A DNA stretch of 64,000 nt from Rhizobiaceae bacterium (GTDB lineage: Bacteria > Pseudomonadota > Alphaproteobacteria > Rhizobiales > Rhizobiaceae). Of the stretch, positions 51,620-59,542 are shown piece after piece. The DNA lies in assembly GCA_028279875.1 (NCBI GenBank), contig JANQMU010000087.1, positions 1 to 64,000 on the forward strand, in the 5' to 3' direction. The position numbers and the translations under genes were made by a program. Each line of letters opens with the position of its first letter. Position 1 is the first letter of the stretch. The notes beneath the pieces are model-generated. The model worked only from the letters and a program-made list of their open reading frames with translations. It did not search any database and was not told the DNA's origin.

Positions 51620-52498
51620 TCACACAGACCGGTTGCCAGAGGCATTTTCCAAAATGTCCCGAATGAAATCCTGAAGGCTGGTTGAGCCTTTTTCAAATTC
51701 GGCAGGGCTCTCGATTTTGCCGTCCACGATCGCACCCGTCATGCAAGCGTAAGACAGCGCTGCCTCGTCCGAGAAACCGAACTGAAGAAACGTTTCAACC
51801 CATGCGTCCCGAGGGATTTCGGTAACATTGACCTCTCTTTCGAGAACTTTGGCAAAGGCATCGGCAACGTCCTTTGGCGTGTATCGATCCGGTCCTTCGA
51901 CATGGAATATGCCTGTTGCCTTCACTGGCTCCATAAGCCTGCGTGCCGCCGCTTCGCCGAGGTCATGAGAGCCGATCATCGGGACAGCAAGGTGGGTGGG
52001 CAGGAAGCTCGGGAGCATCCCTCCTCCACGGACGGCTTCTGCAAATCCGCTCCAATTCGTCATGTAGTAGGCACCACGATTGATTGCGGTTGGAATGCTC
52101 TGGGCCTGTAGTCGTTGCTCGAACTCATAAAGCACCGTGAGATCGCCGCAGCGTTCGCCTTCATGCGCGCCGTAGGTGGATTGCAAAACGACCTTGGACA
52201 GTCCTGACCCGACCAGGGCCTCCAGAATCGCGCTGGCGTTCTCGCGTTCTTCGGCGTCCGTGTCACTGAACGGAGCGGCAGGCGGATTCAACAGAAAGGC
52301 CCGGTCACCAGAGCGAAACACGTCACGCAAGGCGGAAACATTGCGAATGTCGGCAACCGCTACCTGTGCGCCTGCCCCCGCAAGACCGGTAGCGTGATCG
52401 GCATCACGCGTGACGACTGTCACTCTCTCGCCGCGCCGCAGCAACACACGAGCCGTTGCTGAACCGACATTGCCCGTTCCTCCGAGAACGATGTGCAT
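51620..52498 (-). CDS. NmrA-like NAD(P)-binding protein
   Basis: 292 aa. Rossmann motif VLGGTGNVGSATARVL at the N-terminus, DIRNVSALRDVF cofactor-binding region and later VLQSTYGAHEGE place it in the atypical SDR/NmrA group, which contains redox sensors and quinone-oxidoreductase-like enzymes. A strong AAGGAGGA site precedes the ATG. It is divergent from the GFA gene. Confidence 0.85.
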   Translation of the reverse strand: MHIVLGGTGNVGSATARVLLRRGERVTVVTRDADHATGLAGAGAQVAVADIRNVSALRDVFRSGDRAFLLNPPAAPFSDTDAEERENASAILEALVGSGLSKVVLQSTYGAHEGERCGDLTVLYEFEQRLQAQSIPTAINRGAYYMTNWSGFAEAVRGGGMLPSFLPTHLAVPMIGSHDLGEAAARRLMEPVKATGIFHVEGPDRYTPKDVADAFAKVLEREVNVTEIPRDAWVETFLQFGFSDEAALSYACMTGAIVDGKIESPAEFEKGSTSLQDFIRDILENASGNRSV

Positions 52499-52706
52499 CG
52501 GAAATTCCTCCTTTCTCGTCCACCCTAGCTGAACGCCGTGTCAGAACCTGTCAGGAGTGACTGTGGTATGCATAGCGGCTCTGGGTAGAGCGGCCGGCAT
52601 GAGCCTCTCGCCCTTTGGTCGCTCATCTGGCCTTCGGTAAGCAGCGTGACGAGCGGCTTGCCATCGCCACATACGACGGGGAATATCCCCGCGAGGAGAC
52701 TGGCAT

Positions 52707-53102
52707 ATGCTCAAAGGATCGTGTCACTGCGGTGAAGTCGGCTGGATACTCGAAACACCGCCGAAGTCGATCACCGCCTGCAATTGCACACTATGCTGCC
52801 GCTATGGCGCCCTGTGGGCCTACGGGTATATCGGTTATGACATCCGGACGACCGGGCAAACACGTACCTATCGACGTCGCGATAGCGGTGACATTGATTT
52901 CCATTTCTGCGCCGCTTGCGGATGTGTGACGCATTATGTTGCGGGTTCCAAGGACGAAAATGGGCGCATGCGGGCCGCCGTAAACGTTCGGATGTCCGAC
53001 CCTTCGCTGATCAGCGCGCTTCCAATCCGTCACTTCGAAGGGCACGACAGCTTTCAGGAACTTCCGCGTGACGGCCGGACGGTGAAGGACATGTGGTTTT
53101 GA
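52707..53102 (+). CDS. GFA-family (CENP-V-like) zinc protein
   Basis: 131 aa. The zinc pattern CHCGEV, CNCTLC and CAACGC is complete. The family takes its name from a glutathione-dependent formaldehyde-activating enzyme, but many members, such as this short version, have unknown substrates. A divergent NmrA-like gene lies 208 bp away. ATG 52707 is unambiguous. Confidence 0.9.
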   Translation: MLKGSCHCGEVGWILETPPKSITACNCTLCCRYGALWAYGYIGYDIRTTGQTRTYRRRDSGDIDFHFCAACGCVTHYVAGSKDENGRMRAAVNVRMSDPSLISALPIRHFEGHDSFQELPRDGRTVKDMWF

Positions 53103-53171
53103 ACCGTTCGTGACCTGTATCCCATGCGCCGGCAGAGAATGATCCAGTGGAAAGGTGATTGACAAAACATA

Positions 53172-53207
53172 TGTCAGGGTTTACCTGACAGTCAGGCTTA
53201 CCCTGAC
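53172..53207. promoter_or_regulatory. Tandem palindromes TGTCAGG-N5-CCTGACA
   Basis: Site 1 is TGTCAGG (53172-53178), GTTTA, CCTGACA (53184-53190). Site 2 is GTCAGG (53191-53196), CTTAC, CCTGAC (53202-53207). They are 18-19 bp apart and end directly at the AAGGAG ribosome binding site (53208-53213) of the ClpX-finger/HTH gene. A TTGACA (53159-53164) lies just upstream, so they probably cover the promoter. Likely autoregulation by that gene's product. Confidence 0.7.
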
Positions 53208-53220
53208 AAGGAGAGTTGCG

Positions 53221-53556
53221 ATGAAGAGGATCCACTGTTCGTTTTGTGGTAAATCGGATTCCGAAGTTGAAAAGCTTGCCGCCGGGCCCGGCGGCCTTCA
53301 CATCTGTGACGGATGCGTGGAAACCTGCAGAGTGATCATGGATGGCTCCGAGGTTCCGCCCAAGGAGTTTGATCCGGGAAACTGGCCAACGGATCGCCTG
53401 CTCGGATCTTTGGAGGCGCTGGACAGGACGGCTGAATCCTATCGCGAACATCTCGCACGGGCGGTTGATGCCCTACGGGCCAGAGAGGTAAGCTGGGCCA
53501 GAATTGCCGAACCATTGGGCATATCGCGGCAGTCCGCATGGGAGCGGTTCAGTTAG
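53221..53556 (+). CDS. ClpX-type zinc finger fused to HTH, probable regulator
   Basis: 111 aa. N-terminal C4 zinc finger like that of ClpX ([19 protein letters not shown], then [10 protein letters not shown]) is followed by a short linker and a C-terminal HTH ([22 protein letters not shown]). It lacks any AAA+ domain, so it is not ClpX. The finger likely mediates dimer or protein contact and the HTH binds DNA, probably at the tandem palindromes just upstream. ATG 53221 follows a clear AAGGAG. Confidence 0.8.
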   Translation: MKRIHCSFCGKSDSEVEKLAAGPGGLHICDGCVETCRVIMDGSEVPPKEFDPGNWPTDRLLGSLEALDRTAESYREHLARAVDALRAREVSWARIAEPLGISRQSAWERFS

Positions 53557-53685
53557 CCGTCGGATCGGGTCGGGTTTCCGGCCCTGCCCTGCAGATGCCA
53601 GGACGAAGCCGAGAGAGGCAAGAAGCGGGCATGACCAGCGTCTGGCGGACCGGCGGAAATCGAAGTGATCTTGAGACCGGGACAA

Positions 53686-54078
53686 ATGACACCATCCGAA
53701 AAAAGCGCCCTTGTTCGACGATATTTCGAGCTGATGACGGAATCGGACATCGAGGGCATCATCGCGCTGTTCGAGGACGGCGCCCATGTGGATTCGCCCT
53801 TTTTGGGCAGCATGCCGGCACCGCAGTTTTTCAGGAAACTGGGCAAGGCATCGAGGGCCAGCAAGCTTACGGTTTTCGATGTGCTCCTCGGAGAGAACGC
53901 AGACAGCGCGGCCGCCCATTTCGAATATGACTGGACGCTGGCCAGTGGCGACCGGATCGTCTTTCAGGGAATCGACTATTTCAGGTTCGGCGCAACCGCG
54001 AAATTCGCTTCAATGGCGATCTTCTATGACACGCATCCCCTCCGGGAAGATGTCGGCGACAAATATGCAACCGCATAG
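53686..54078 (+). CDS. SnoaL-like/NTF2-fold protein
   Basis: 130 aa. YFELMTESDIEGIIALFEDGAHVDSPFLG and later FEYDWTLASGDRIVFQGIDYFRFG fit the nuclear-transport-factor-2/SnoaL cone fold used by small isomerases and ligand-binding proteins. Function not determinable. The start is placed at ATG 53686; a GTG at 53665 would add seven residues. Confidence 0.75.
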   Translation: MTPSEKSALVRRYFELMTESDIEGIIALFEDGAHVDSPFLGSMPAPQFFRKLGKASRASKLTVFDVLLGENADSAAAHFEYDWTLASGDRIVFQGIDYFRFGATAKFASMAIFYDTHPLREDVGDKYATA

Positions 54079-54252
54079 AAAGCCCGCAGCAGCGCGCTCA
54101 GGTTGCAGGGTTCCGCGACCTGCAAGAATCGGTTAACCGACTCACGTTATTTTGCAGCATATATCCGCTGATTGACGCGCAGCATGACGCCGCCGTTCCA
54201 GTTTCGGTGCCGCACTTTCATGAAGGCTGGACGGCGACCGTCAGGAACAATC

Positions 54253-54801
54253 ATGATTTCGGTCAATTCCATCGCTCTGCAGCTCCTGCGTTACGATTGG
54301 CGTTCGCCTGAGGCGACTGGCGAAAAACAACCGGCCGGGGCAGACATGATCGCCACCGCCAATGGCGTCAATAAACCGTCAAAACCCGAACAGGCAGGAA
54401 CGACGCGCGACATTTACAGCGTGCACCACATCGATGCCAATCAGTTGAAGATGCACCTTTTCGAGCGGCTGGGAAAGGAATTCGGCATCGACATGAGTGA
54501 ATATGACTCCCTGTCAGCCTATGGTGAAGCCATCCGTGACGCGGTTGAGTTGCTGAGAAGAGCGCCCGGTGGATATCTGTTGCTTCCCGAGATCGAGAAG
54601 AAACTGGGGCTCGACAAACTCGGCATCACCATTGATACGCTGATCAACGCCATCCTCGATCCCGACAGCCGACATGACGACGAAGTGGATGAGGCGCTGA
54701 GGCGCGAAACAGGAGAGGATGTCGAGGATGGCAGGAAAGCGGATCCGCTGACCATTCTGGAATCGATCCAGCTTGATGAAACCGGCATCTATGGCTACTG
54801 A
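54253..54801 (+). CDS. Conserved hypothetical protein
   Basis: 182 aa, acidic, no transmembrane helix. Features: ISVNSIALQLLRYDWRSPE at the start, then HHIDANQLKMHLFERLGKEFGIDMSEYDSLSAYGEAIRDAVELLRRAPGG in the middle; looks like a rhizobial conserved protein of unknown function. ATG 54253 has AGGA upstream and starts the compact sequence. Confidence 0.6.
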   Translation: MISVNSIALQLLRYDWRSPEATGEKQPAGADMIATANGVNKPSKPEQAGTTRDIYSVHHIDANQLKMHLFERLGKEFGIDMSEYDSLSAYGEAIRDAVELLRRAPGGYLLLPEIEKKLGLDKLGITIDTLINAILDPDSRHDDEVDEALRRETGEDVEDGRKADPLTILESIQLDETGIYGY

Positions 54802-54906
54802 TTGACAGGCCGACCGGCGCCATTTTCGGGCGTCTTTGCCCTTCCATCCCTGACCGCCATCCCCTGCCCTCGATCCAAAAGCCCGACGGGCCGTCCGATG
54901 GCGATC

Positions 54907-55353
54907 CTATTTCGGATCCAGCAGCCTTGGCCCCGGGCCTTCCGACGCCAGCTCATCATCCGGGTTGCGCAGCGGACACCGGTCGACACTGAGGCATCCG
55001 CATCCGATGCACAGGGACAGGGTGTCACGCAGCCGGGTGAGCCGTTCGATCCGATCGTCGAGATCATCTTTCCAATTGGAGGCGATTTTCTCCCAATCCC
55101 GCGTGGTGGGCACTCGCCCATGCGGCAGCGCGGACAACACCCGCGCGATCTCCTTGAGGGGAATGCCGGCGCGCTGGGCCACCTTGATGATGGCGACGCG
55201 ACGCAGAACATCCCGCCCGAAGCGGCGGTGATTGCCGCGGTTACGCTCGGAATGGATCAGCCCCTTCGCCTCGTAGAAATGGATCGTTGAAACCGGCAGC
55301 CCGCTGCGGGCTGCAAGCGCTCCGACCGAGAGCTCTTTCAATGACTTCGCCAT
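54907..55353 (-). CDS. soxR: Redox-sensing transcription activator SoxR
   Basis: 148 aa, MerR family. N-terminal winged helix (SVGALAARSGLPVSTIHFYEAKGLI). The [2Fe-2S] cluster cysteines C115, C118, C120 and C126 (C-x2-C-x-C-x5-C) are all present. Oxidised SoxR activates promoters with overlong spacers. The divergent MFS gene lies across a sox box, so it is the evident target, as in bacteria where SoxR controls exporters instead of soxS. Confidence 0.97.
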   Translation of the reverse strand: MAKSLKELSVGALAARSGLPVSTIHFYEAKGLIHSERNRGNHRRFGRDVLRRVAIIKVAQRAGIPLKEIARVLSALPHGRVPTTRDWEKIASNWKDDLDDRIERLTRLRDTLSLCIGCGCLSVDRCPLRNPDDELASEGPGPRLLDPK

Positions 55354-55377
55354 GGTTCACCTGAACTCATAATCCGC

Positions 55378-55408
55378 TTGACCTCAATGTTAGTTCAGGT
55401 TTTACAGT
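55378..55408 (+). promoter_or_regulatory. SoxR-controlled promoter with sox box
   Basis: TTGACC (55378-55383) and TACAGT (55403-55408) are separated by 19 bp, the overlong spacer of MerR-type promoters. The spacer region holds ACCTCAATGTTAGTTCAGGT (55381-55400), an 18-20 bp dyad close to the known sox box consensus. It precedes the MFS transporter start at 55455. Confidence 0.85.
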
Positions 55409-55454
55409 CTGTCATCCTCGCTGCAAACCCGTTCCCCGGGCGGAAGGAATTTCA

Positions 55455-56663
55455 TTGATTGAAAAGGCAACACGGGACGAGAGCCCCGACCCGGCAGCCG
55501 GGTCTTCCCTCGCCCGATGTCTTCTGGTGCTGCTTCTGGGATTTTGCGCGGGGCTGCAACTCGGCAAGATCGCGCCGATCGCACTGTTCTTCCAGAGCCG
55601 TCACGACTACAGCCTGACGACGATCGGCTGGCTGACGGCTCTGATCGGGATCTTTGTCGCGGCGGCGGCAATACCTGCCGCAAAACTCATTGATCGGACC
55701 GGTGCACCGTCCAGCATCAAGATCGGTGCCGTCATACTCACTGCCGGCGCGGTGCTTCTGGCCATCTCCACCAGCCTGCTGCCCCATCTTGCGGCAAGAT
55801 CGGTGGAAGCCGTCGGCTATGTGCTCCTGGTGATTGCCGCTCCGGCCTACCTTGCCACACACGCATCGCCGCGCCTGCGGCCGGTCATGCTGGCCCTGTG
55901 GGGCAGTTTTGTTCCGGTCGGCTATGCTCTTGCCAACATACAGGCGTCGATTGTGGTGGAGATATTCGGACCGGTTGCGTCTCTCACCAGCGCCGCGCTG
56001 CTTCTCGGTCTGTTCACCGTCGCCGTTCTGGCATTCATCCCCGGCGCCGGGTTGCCGGGCGGAGGCCGGCGGAGCGCCGGGCAGATCGGCGATGTTTCCC
56101 GCGACGCGATCCTGCTGGCGACGGGCTTTGGAATCTACGTGCTGATCTCCCTGTCTTTTTTCACGTTTCTCCCGACATTTCTGGAGCGGAACGCCGGAGC
56201 ACACATTATCTCGCCAGCGGCCATCGCCCTGTTCGTTCCCGCCGGCAATTTGGTTGCCGCCCTCTTGCTGGCCTTTGTCCCGGCACGTCACACACCTGGC
56301 CTCGCCATGGCGGGTTTCGGCGTTTCGGCGCTGTGTGCCGTCTTCGTGTTCCAGGAAACCGGCATCGTCACTGGCGTTGTCGCCTACCCTGCCTTTGCGT
56401 TCCTGGGCGGGATGATCGCATCGATGATCTTCGGAAGCGTTCCCCGGGCTGCGACGGAGAAATTCTCAGCGGCCATGGTTGTCGGCGTCATCGCCCAGGC
56501 CGGCGGTATCGGCACCATCGCCGGTCCGCCGCTGGCCGGTTTTCTTGTCGACATGTTCGGATGGGGCGCCCTCACCTGGTTTCTGACCGCCTTGTCCCTT
56601 GCCGGAACCTTGATGATGGCGCCGATGGTGCGGGTTCGCGAACACCGGATTCGGCAAGCCTGA
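55455..56663 (+). CDS. MFS transporter under SoxR control
   Basis: 402 aa with twelve hydrophobic segments and the usual MFS halves, one conserved loop being DRTGAPSSIKIG after helix 2. It is of the CynX/NimT-like short type, starting with TTG 55455 after GGAAGGA. SoxR-regulated exporters in proteobacteria remove redox-active drugs. Substrate is unknown. Confidence 0.87.
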   Translation: MIEKATRDESPDPAAGSSLARCLLVLLLGFCAGLQLGKIAPIALFFQSRHDYSLTTIGWLTALIGIFVAAAAIPAAKLIDRTGAPSSIKIGAVILTAGAVLLAISTSLLPHLAARSVEAVGYVLLVIAAPAYLATHASPRLRPVMLALWGSFVPVGYALANIQASIVVEIFGPVASLTSAALLLGLFTVAVLAFIPGAGLPGGGRRSAGQIGDVSRDAILLATGFGIYVLISLSFFTFLPTFLERNAGAHIISPAAIALFVPAGNLVAALLLAFVPARHTPGLAMAGFGVSALCAVFVFQETGIVTGVVAYPAFAFLGGMIASMIFGSVPRAATEKFSAAMVVGVIAQAGGIGTIAGPPLAGFLVDMFGWGALTWFLTALSLAGTLMMAPMVRVREHRIRQA

Positions 56664-56779
56664 TACGCGATGGCCTGCCATGGTCGAACGTCGTCCGGCG
56701 CCGGGATTCACTTGTGGAAATCCACCATGTCCCGGCATCGGGCCGTCTTGGGCTCAGGCGCATCGGCTACAATGCGGCG

Positions 56780-57592
56780 ATGGAGCCTTCGAAAGACATT
56801 TCACGCCTGATCGAGATCATGGCCGCCCTGCGCGACCCGCAAGCCGGCTGTCCCTGGGACGTCAAGCAGGATTTTGAATCCATCAAACCCTACACGATCG
56901 AGGAAGCCTATGAGGTCGCCGACGCAATCGAGCGGGGTGATCTGGACGATCTTGAAGATGAGCTCGGTGATCTCCTGCTCCAGGTCGTATTTCATGCTCG
57001 CATGGCGGAAGAAGCCGATGTTTTTTCCTTCGGAGACGTCGTATTTGCCATCACCCGCAAACTGATCCGCAGACATCCCCATGTGTTTGCCACGTCGACG
57101 ACCGATACGGCCGAATCGGTAAGGACCCAGTGGGAAGACATCAAGGCGGCCGAGAAGGCCGAACGGGAGGCGCGGCGAAAAGCCAGAGGGGCCGACAAGG
57201 AAGGACTTCTGGATAGCGTGCCGCGCGCCCTGCCCGCCTTGACGGAGGCCATCAAGCTTCAGCAGAAGGCAGCGCGAGTCGGCTTCGACTGGAGCGAGGC
57301 CGGGCCGGTCTTGAGCAAGATCGAGGAAGAGATCGCCGAACTGAAGGAAGCGCTGCAAGGCGGTGACCGGACGAAGATCGACGATGAATTCGGCGATCTG
57401 CTGTTCGTGCTCGTCAATCTCGGCCGCCATATCGGCGCGGACCCGGAAATGGCCCTTCGCGGCACCAACGCCAAATTCCGCAAGCGATTTGCCCATATCG
57501 AGACCGCGCTCGAAGAGGCCGGCGAATCCTTGGATGGCGCGTCCCTGGAGCGGATGGAAGCGCTGTGGAGCGAGGCGAAAACCCGCGACTGA
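56780..57592 (+). CDS. mazG: Nucleoside triphosphate pyrophosphohydrolase MazG
   Basis: 270 aa, two MazG domains. Metal-binding segments are complete in the first (EEAYEVADAIE, DDLEDELGDLLLQVVFHAR) and the second (EEEIAELKEAL, DDEFGDLLFVLVNLGRH). Hydrolyses dNTP/NTP or damaged nucleotides to monophosphates. It converges with the permease genes. The ATG at 56780 is chosen because the frame extends far upstream through the MFS gene with no homology. Confidence 0.95.
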   Translation: MEPSKDISRLIEIMAALRDPQAGCPWDVKQDFESIKPYTIEEAYEVADAIERGDLDDLEDELGDLLLQVVFHARMAEEADVFSFGDVVFAITRKLIRRHPHVFATSTTDTAESVRTQWEDIKAAEKAEREARRKARGADKEGLLDSVPRALPALTEAIKLQQKAARVGFDWSEAGPVLSKIEEEIAELKEALQGGDRTKIDDEFGDLLFVLVNLGRHIGADPEMALRGTNAKFRKRFAHIETALEEAGESLDGASLERMEALWSEAKTRD

Positions 57593-57597
57593 CGCCC

Positions 57598-58512
57598 TTA
57601 CCGAAGGCGCGGATTCAGAGCGTCACGCAGCCAGTCGCCGAGCAGATTCACCGCCAGGGCGAGCGCCAGGAGCGTGAGCGAGGGAAACAGCAGGATCCAC
57701 CATTCGCCTGAAAACAGGAAGCCCTGTCCGATGCGGATCAGCGTGCCGAGCGACGGTTGAGTCGGCGGCGCGCCGACACCGAGATAGGACAATGTCGCCT
57801 CGGCGATGATCGCCAGCGCAAGGCTGATCGTCGCGATCACCAGTACCGGTCCGAGCACATTGGGCAGGATGTGGCGCACCATGATGACGATCCGGTTGCG
57901 CCCGATCAGTCTAGCCGCCTGAACATATTCCTTGTTTTTCTCCACCATCGTCGCCCCGCGCACCACCCGGGCAAATTGCACCCAGTCCGACAGGCCGATC
58001 GCCAGGATCAGCACCCAGATGGCCACCTGGTCGCGCATGTCGACGGGCGTGATGCCCTTGGCGATGCCGAAGATCAGCATCGCCACCAGCAGTGACGGAA
58101 ACGTCAGTTGCACATCGGCGATCCGCATGATGGTCGCCCCGACCCAGCCGCCGAAATAGCCCGCGATCAGCCCGAGTGAAACACCCAGAACAAGGGCAAA
58201 CAGCACCGCCATCGATCCGACGAACAGCGAAATCCGCAACCCGTAGAGGATCGTGGAAAAGATGTCGCGCCCCTGCCCGTCCGTTCCGAGCCAGAAGGTG
58301 TCGCCGGTAAACGCATTCGGCTCCATGGGGGCGGTGAAGCCGTTCATCAGATTGAGGGTCGACAGGTCATAGGGGTTGTGCGGCGTGATCAGCGGGCTGA
58401 AAACGGCGCCCGCCACCAGGAGCACAACCACCGCGGACGAGATCATCGCCAGCCGGGATTGGCGGAACGACCAGAAGAAATCCGATGACCAGGCGCGCGC
58501 AAGCCGTTCCAT
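57598..58512 (-). CDS. ABC transporter permease, DppC-like
   Basis: 304 aa, six membrane segments. The EAA motif is VQAARLIGRNRIVIMVRHILPN. The N-terminal region HNPYDLSTLNLMNGFTAPM is typical of DppC/OppC. With the next two genes it imports peptides or similar compounds. It starts 1 bp from the DppB-like stop. The start is ATG 58512 inside a longer frame that would overlap that gene. Confidence 0.9.
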   Translation of the reverse strand: MERLARAWSSDFFWSFRQSRLAMISSAVVVLLVAGAVFSPLITPHNPYDLSTLNLMNGFTAPMEPNAFTGDTFWLGTDGQGRDIFSTILYGLRISLFVGSMAVLFALVLGVSLGLIAGYFGGWVGATIMRIADVQLTFPSLLVAMLIFGIAKGITPVDMRDQVAIWVLILAIGLSDWVQFARVVRGATMVEKNKEYVQAARLIGRNRIVIMVRHILPNVLGPVLVIATISLALAIIAEATLSYLGVGAPPTQPSLGTLIRIGQGFLFSGEWWILLFPSLTLLALALAVNLLGDWLRDALNPRLR

Positions 58513-58513
58513 A

Positions 58514-59500
58514 TCACCCTTGCTCCGACGTGGCGTCGGCGCCGCCCAGGCGCGGATCGACAGCAAAATAAAGCAGGTCGACAATCAGATTGATGGCCAC
58601 GAACACCACCGAAATGAGCATCAGATAGGCCGCCATCACCGGAATGTCGACGAACTGGATGGCGTTGACGAACAGCAATCCTATGCCCGGCCATTGAAAG
58701 ACCGTCTCGGTGACGATGGCAAAGGCGATGATGGATCCCAGTTGCAGCCCGGTGACCGTGATGACCGGCACAAGCGTGTTTTTCAGCGCATGGTGAAAAT
58801 AGATCGCCCGCTGGCTGAGGCCGCGCGCTCGCGCGAATTTGATGTAATCCTGCCGCAACACCTCAAGCATCTCGGAGCGCACCAGCCGCATGATCAGGGT
58901 CATCTGGTAAAGGCCGAGCGTGATGGCGGGCAGGATCAGGGCCTTGAGGCCCGATGCCGTCAGGAAGCCGGTGCTCCAGCCGCCGAGCTGGACGACATCG
59001 CCGCGCCCGAAGCTCGGCAGAATATCGAGCTCGACCGAAAACAGGTAGATCAGCAGGATGCCGATCAGAAAGGTCGGCAGGGAGACGCCGATCAGTGAGA
59101 CAACCATGATCGTATTGGCGGCGAAGCCGTGTCGCCTGATCGCCGTGAAAACGCCGAGCCCGACCCCGATGGTGATCGCCAGGAAACCGGACACGCCGGC
59201 CAGTTCCAGCGTCGCCGGCGCCCGTTCCAGGATGATTTCGAAGACCGGCCGGCCCTGGCGGTAGCTGATGCCGAAATTGCCCTGGATCGCCCCTTCCAGA
59301 AACCGGTAATACTGCACCAGGAACGGCTGATCGAGCCCGAGTTCGCCGCGCAGCCGCTCGATATCGGCGGCCGTTGCCTCCTGGCCCAGCATATTGTCGA
59401 TCGGATCGCCGATGAAGCGGAACATCGAAAAGGCCACCAGCCCGACAATAAGCAGGACGATGATGGACTGGAAAACGCGGCGTAACCCGAAGGCAAGCAT
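58514..59500 (-). CDS. ABC transporter permease, DppB-like
   Basis: 328 aa, six membrane segments. The start LAFGLRRVFQSIIVLLIVGLVAF and EAA loop KFARARGLSQRAIYFHHALKN are typical of DppB/OppB. The 'RLRGELGLDQPFLVQYYRF' region is the usual extracytoplasmic part. It pairs with the DppC-like protein. Confidence 0.93.
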   Translation of the reverse strand: MLAFGLRRVFQSIIVLLIVGLVAFSMFRFIGDPIDNMLGQEATAADIERLRGELGLDQPFLVQYYRFLEGAIQGNFGISYRQGRPVFEIILERAPATLELAGVSGFLAITIGVGLGVFTAIRRHGFAANTIMVVSLIGVSLPTFLIGILLIYLFSVELDILPSFGRGDVVQLGGWSTGFLTASGLKALILPAITLGLYQMTLIMRLVRSEMLEVLRQDYIKFARARGLSQRAIYFHHALKNTLVPVITVTGLQLGSIIAFAIVTETVFQWPGIGLLFVNAIQFVDIPVMAAYLMLISVVFVAINLIVDLLYFAVDPRLGGADATSEQG

Positions 59501-59542
59501 CGGGTTACGCGGTTTTGGAGGTCTGCGTCGGCTTCATGCCGT

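Noticed and set aside
53221-53556. Truncated clpX
   Set aside because: Only the zinc finger is ClpX-like. The remainder is a compact HTH with its own stop and operators, so it is a designed regulator and not a fragment.
55898-57592. MazG extended upstream by 294 codons into the MFS gene frame
   Set aside because: The upstream part is an out-of-frame shadow of the transporter. The MazG family begins at 56780.
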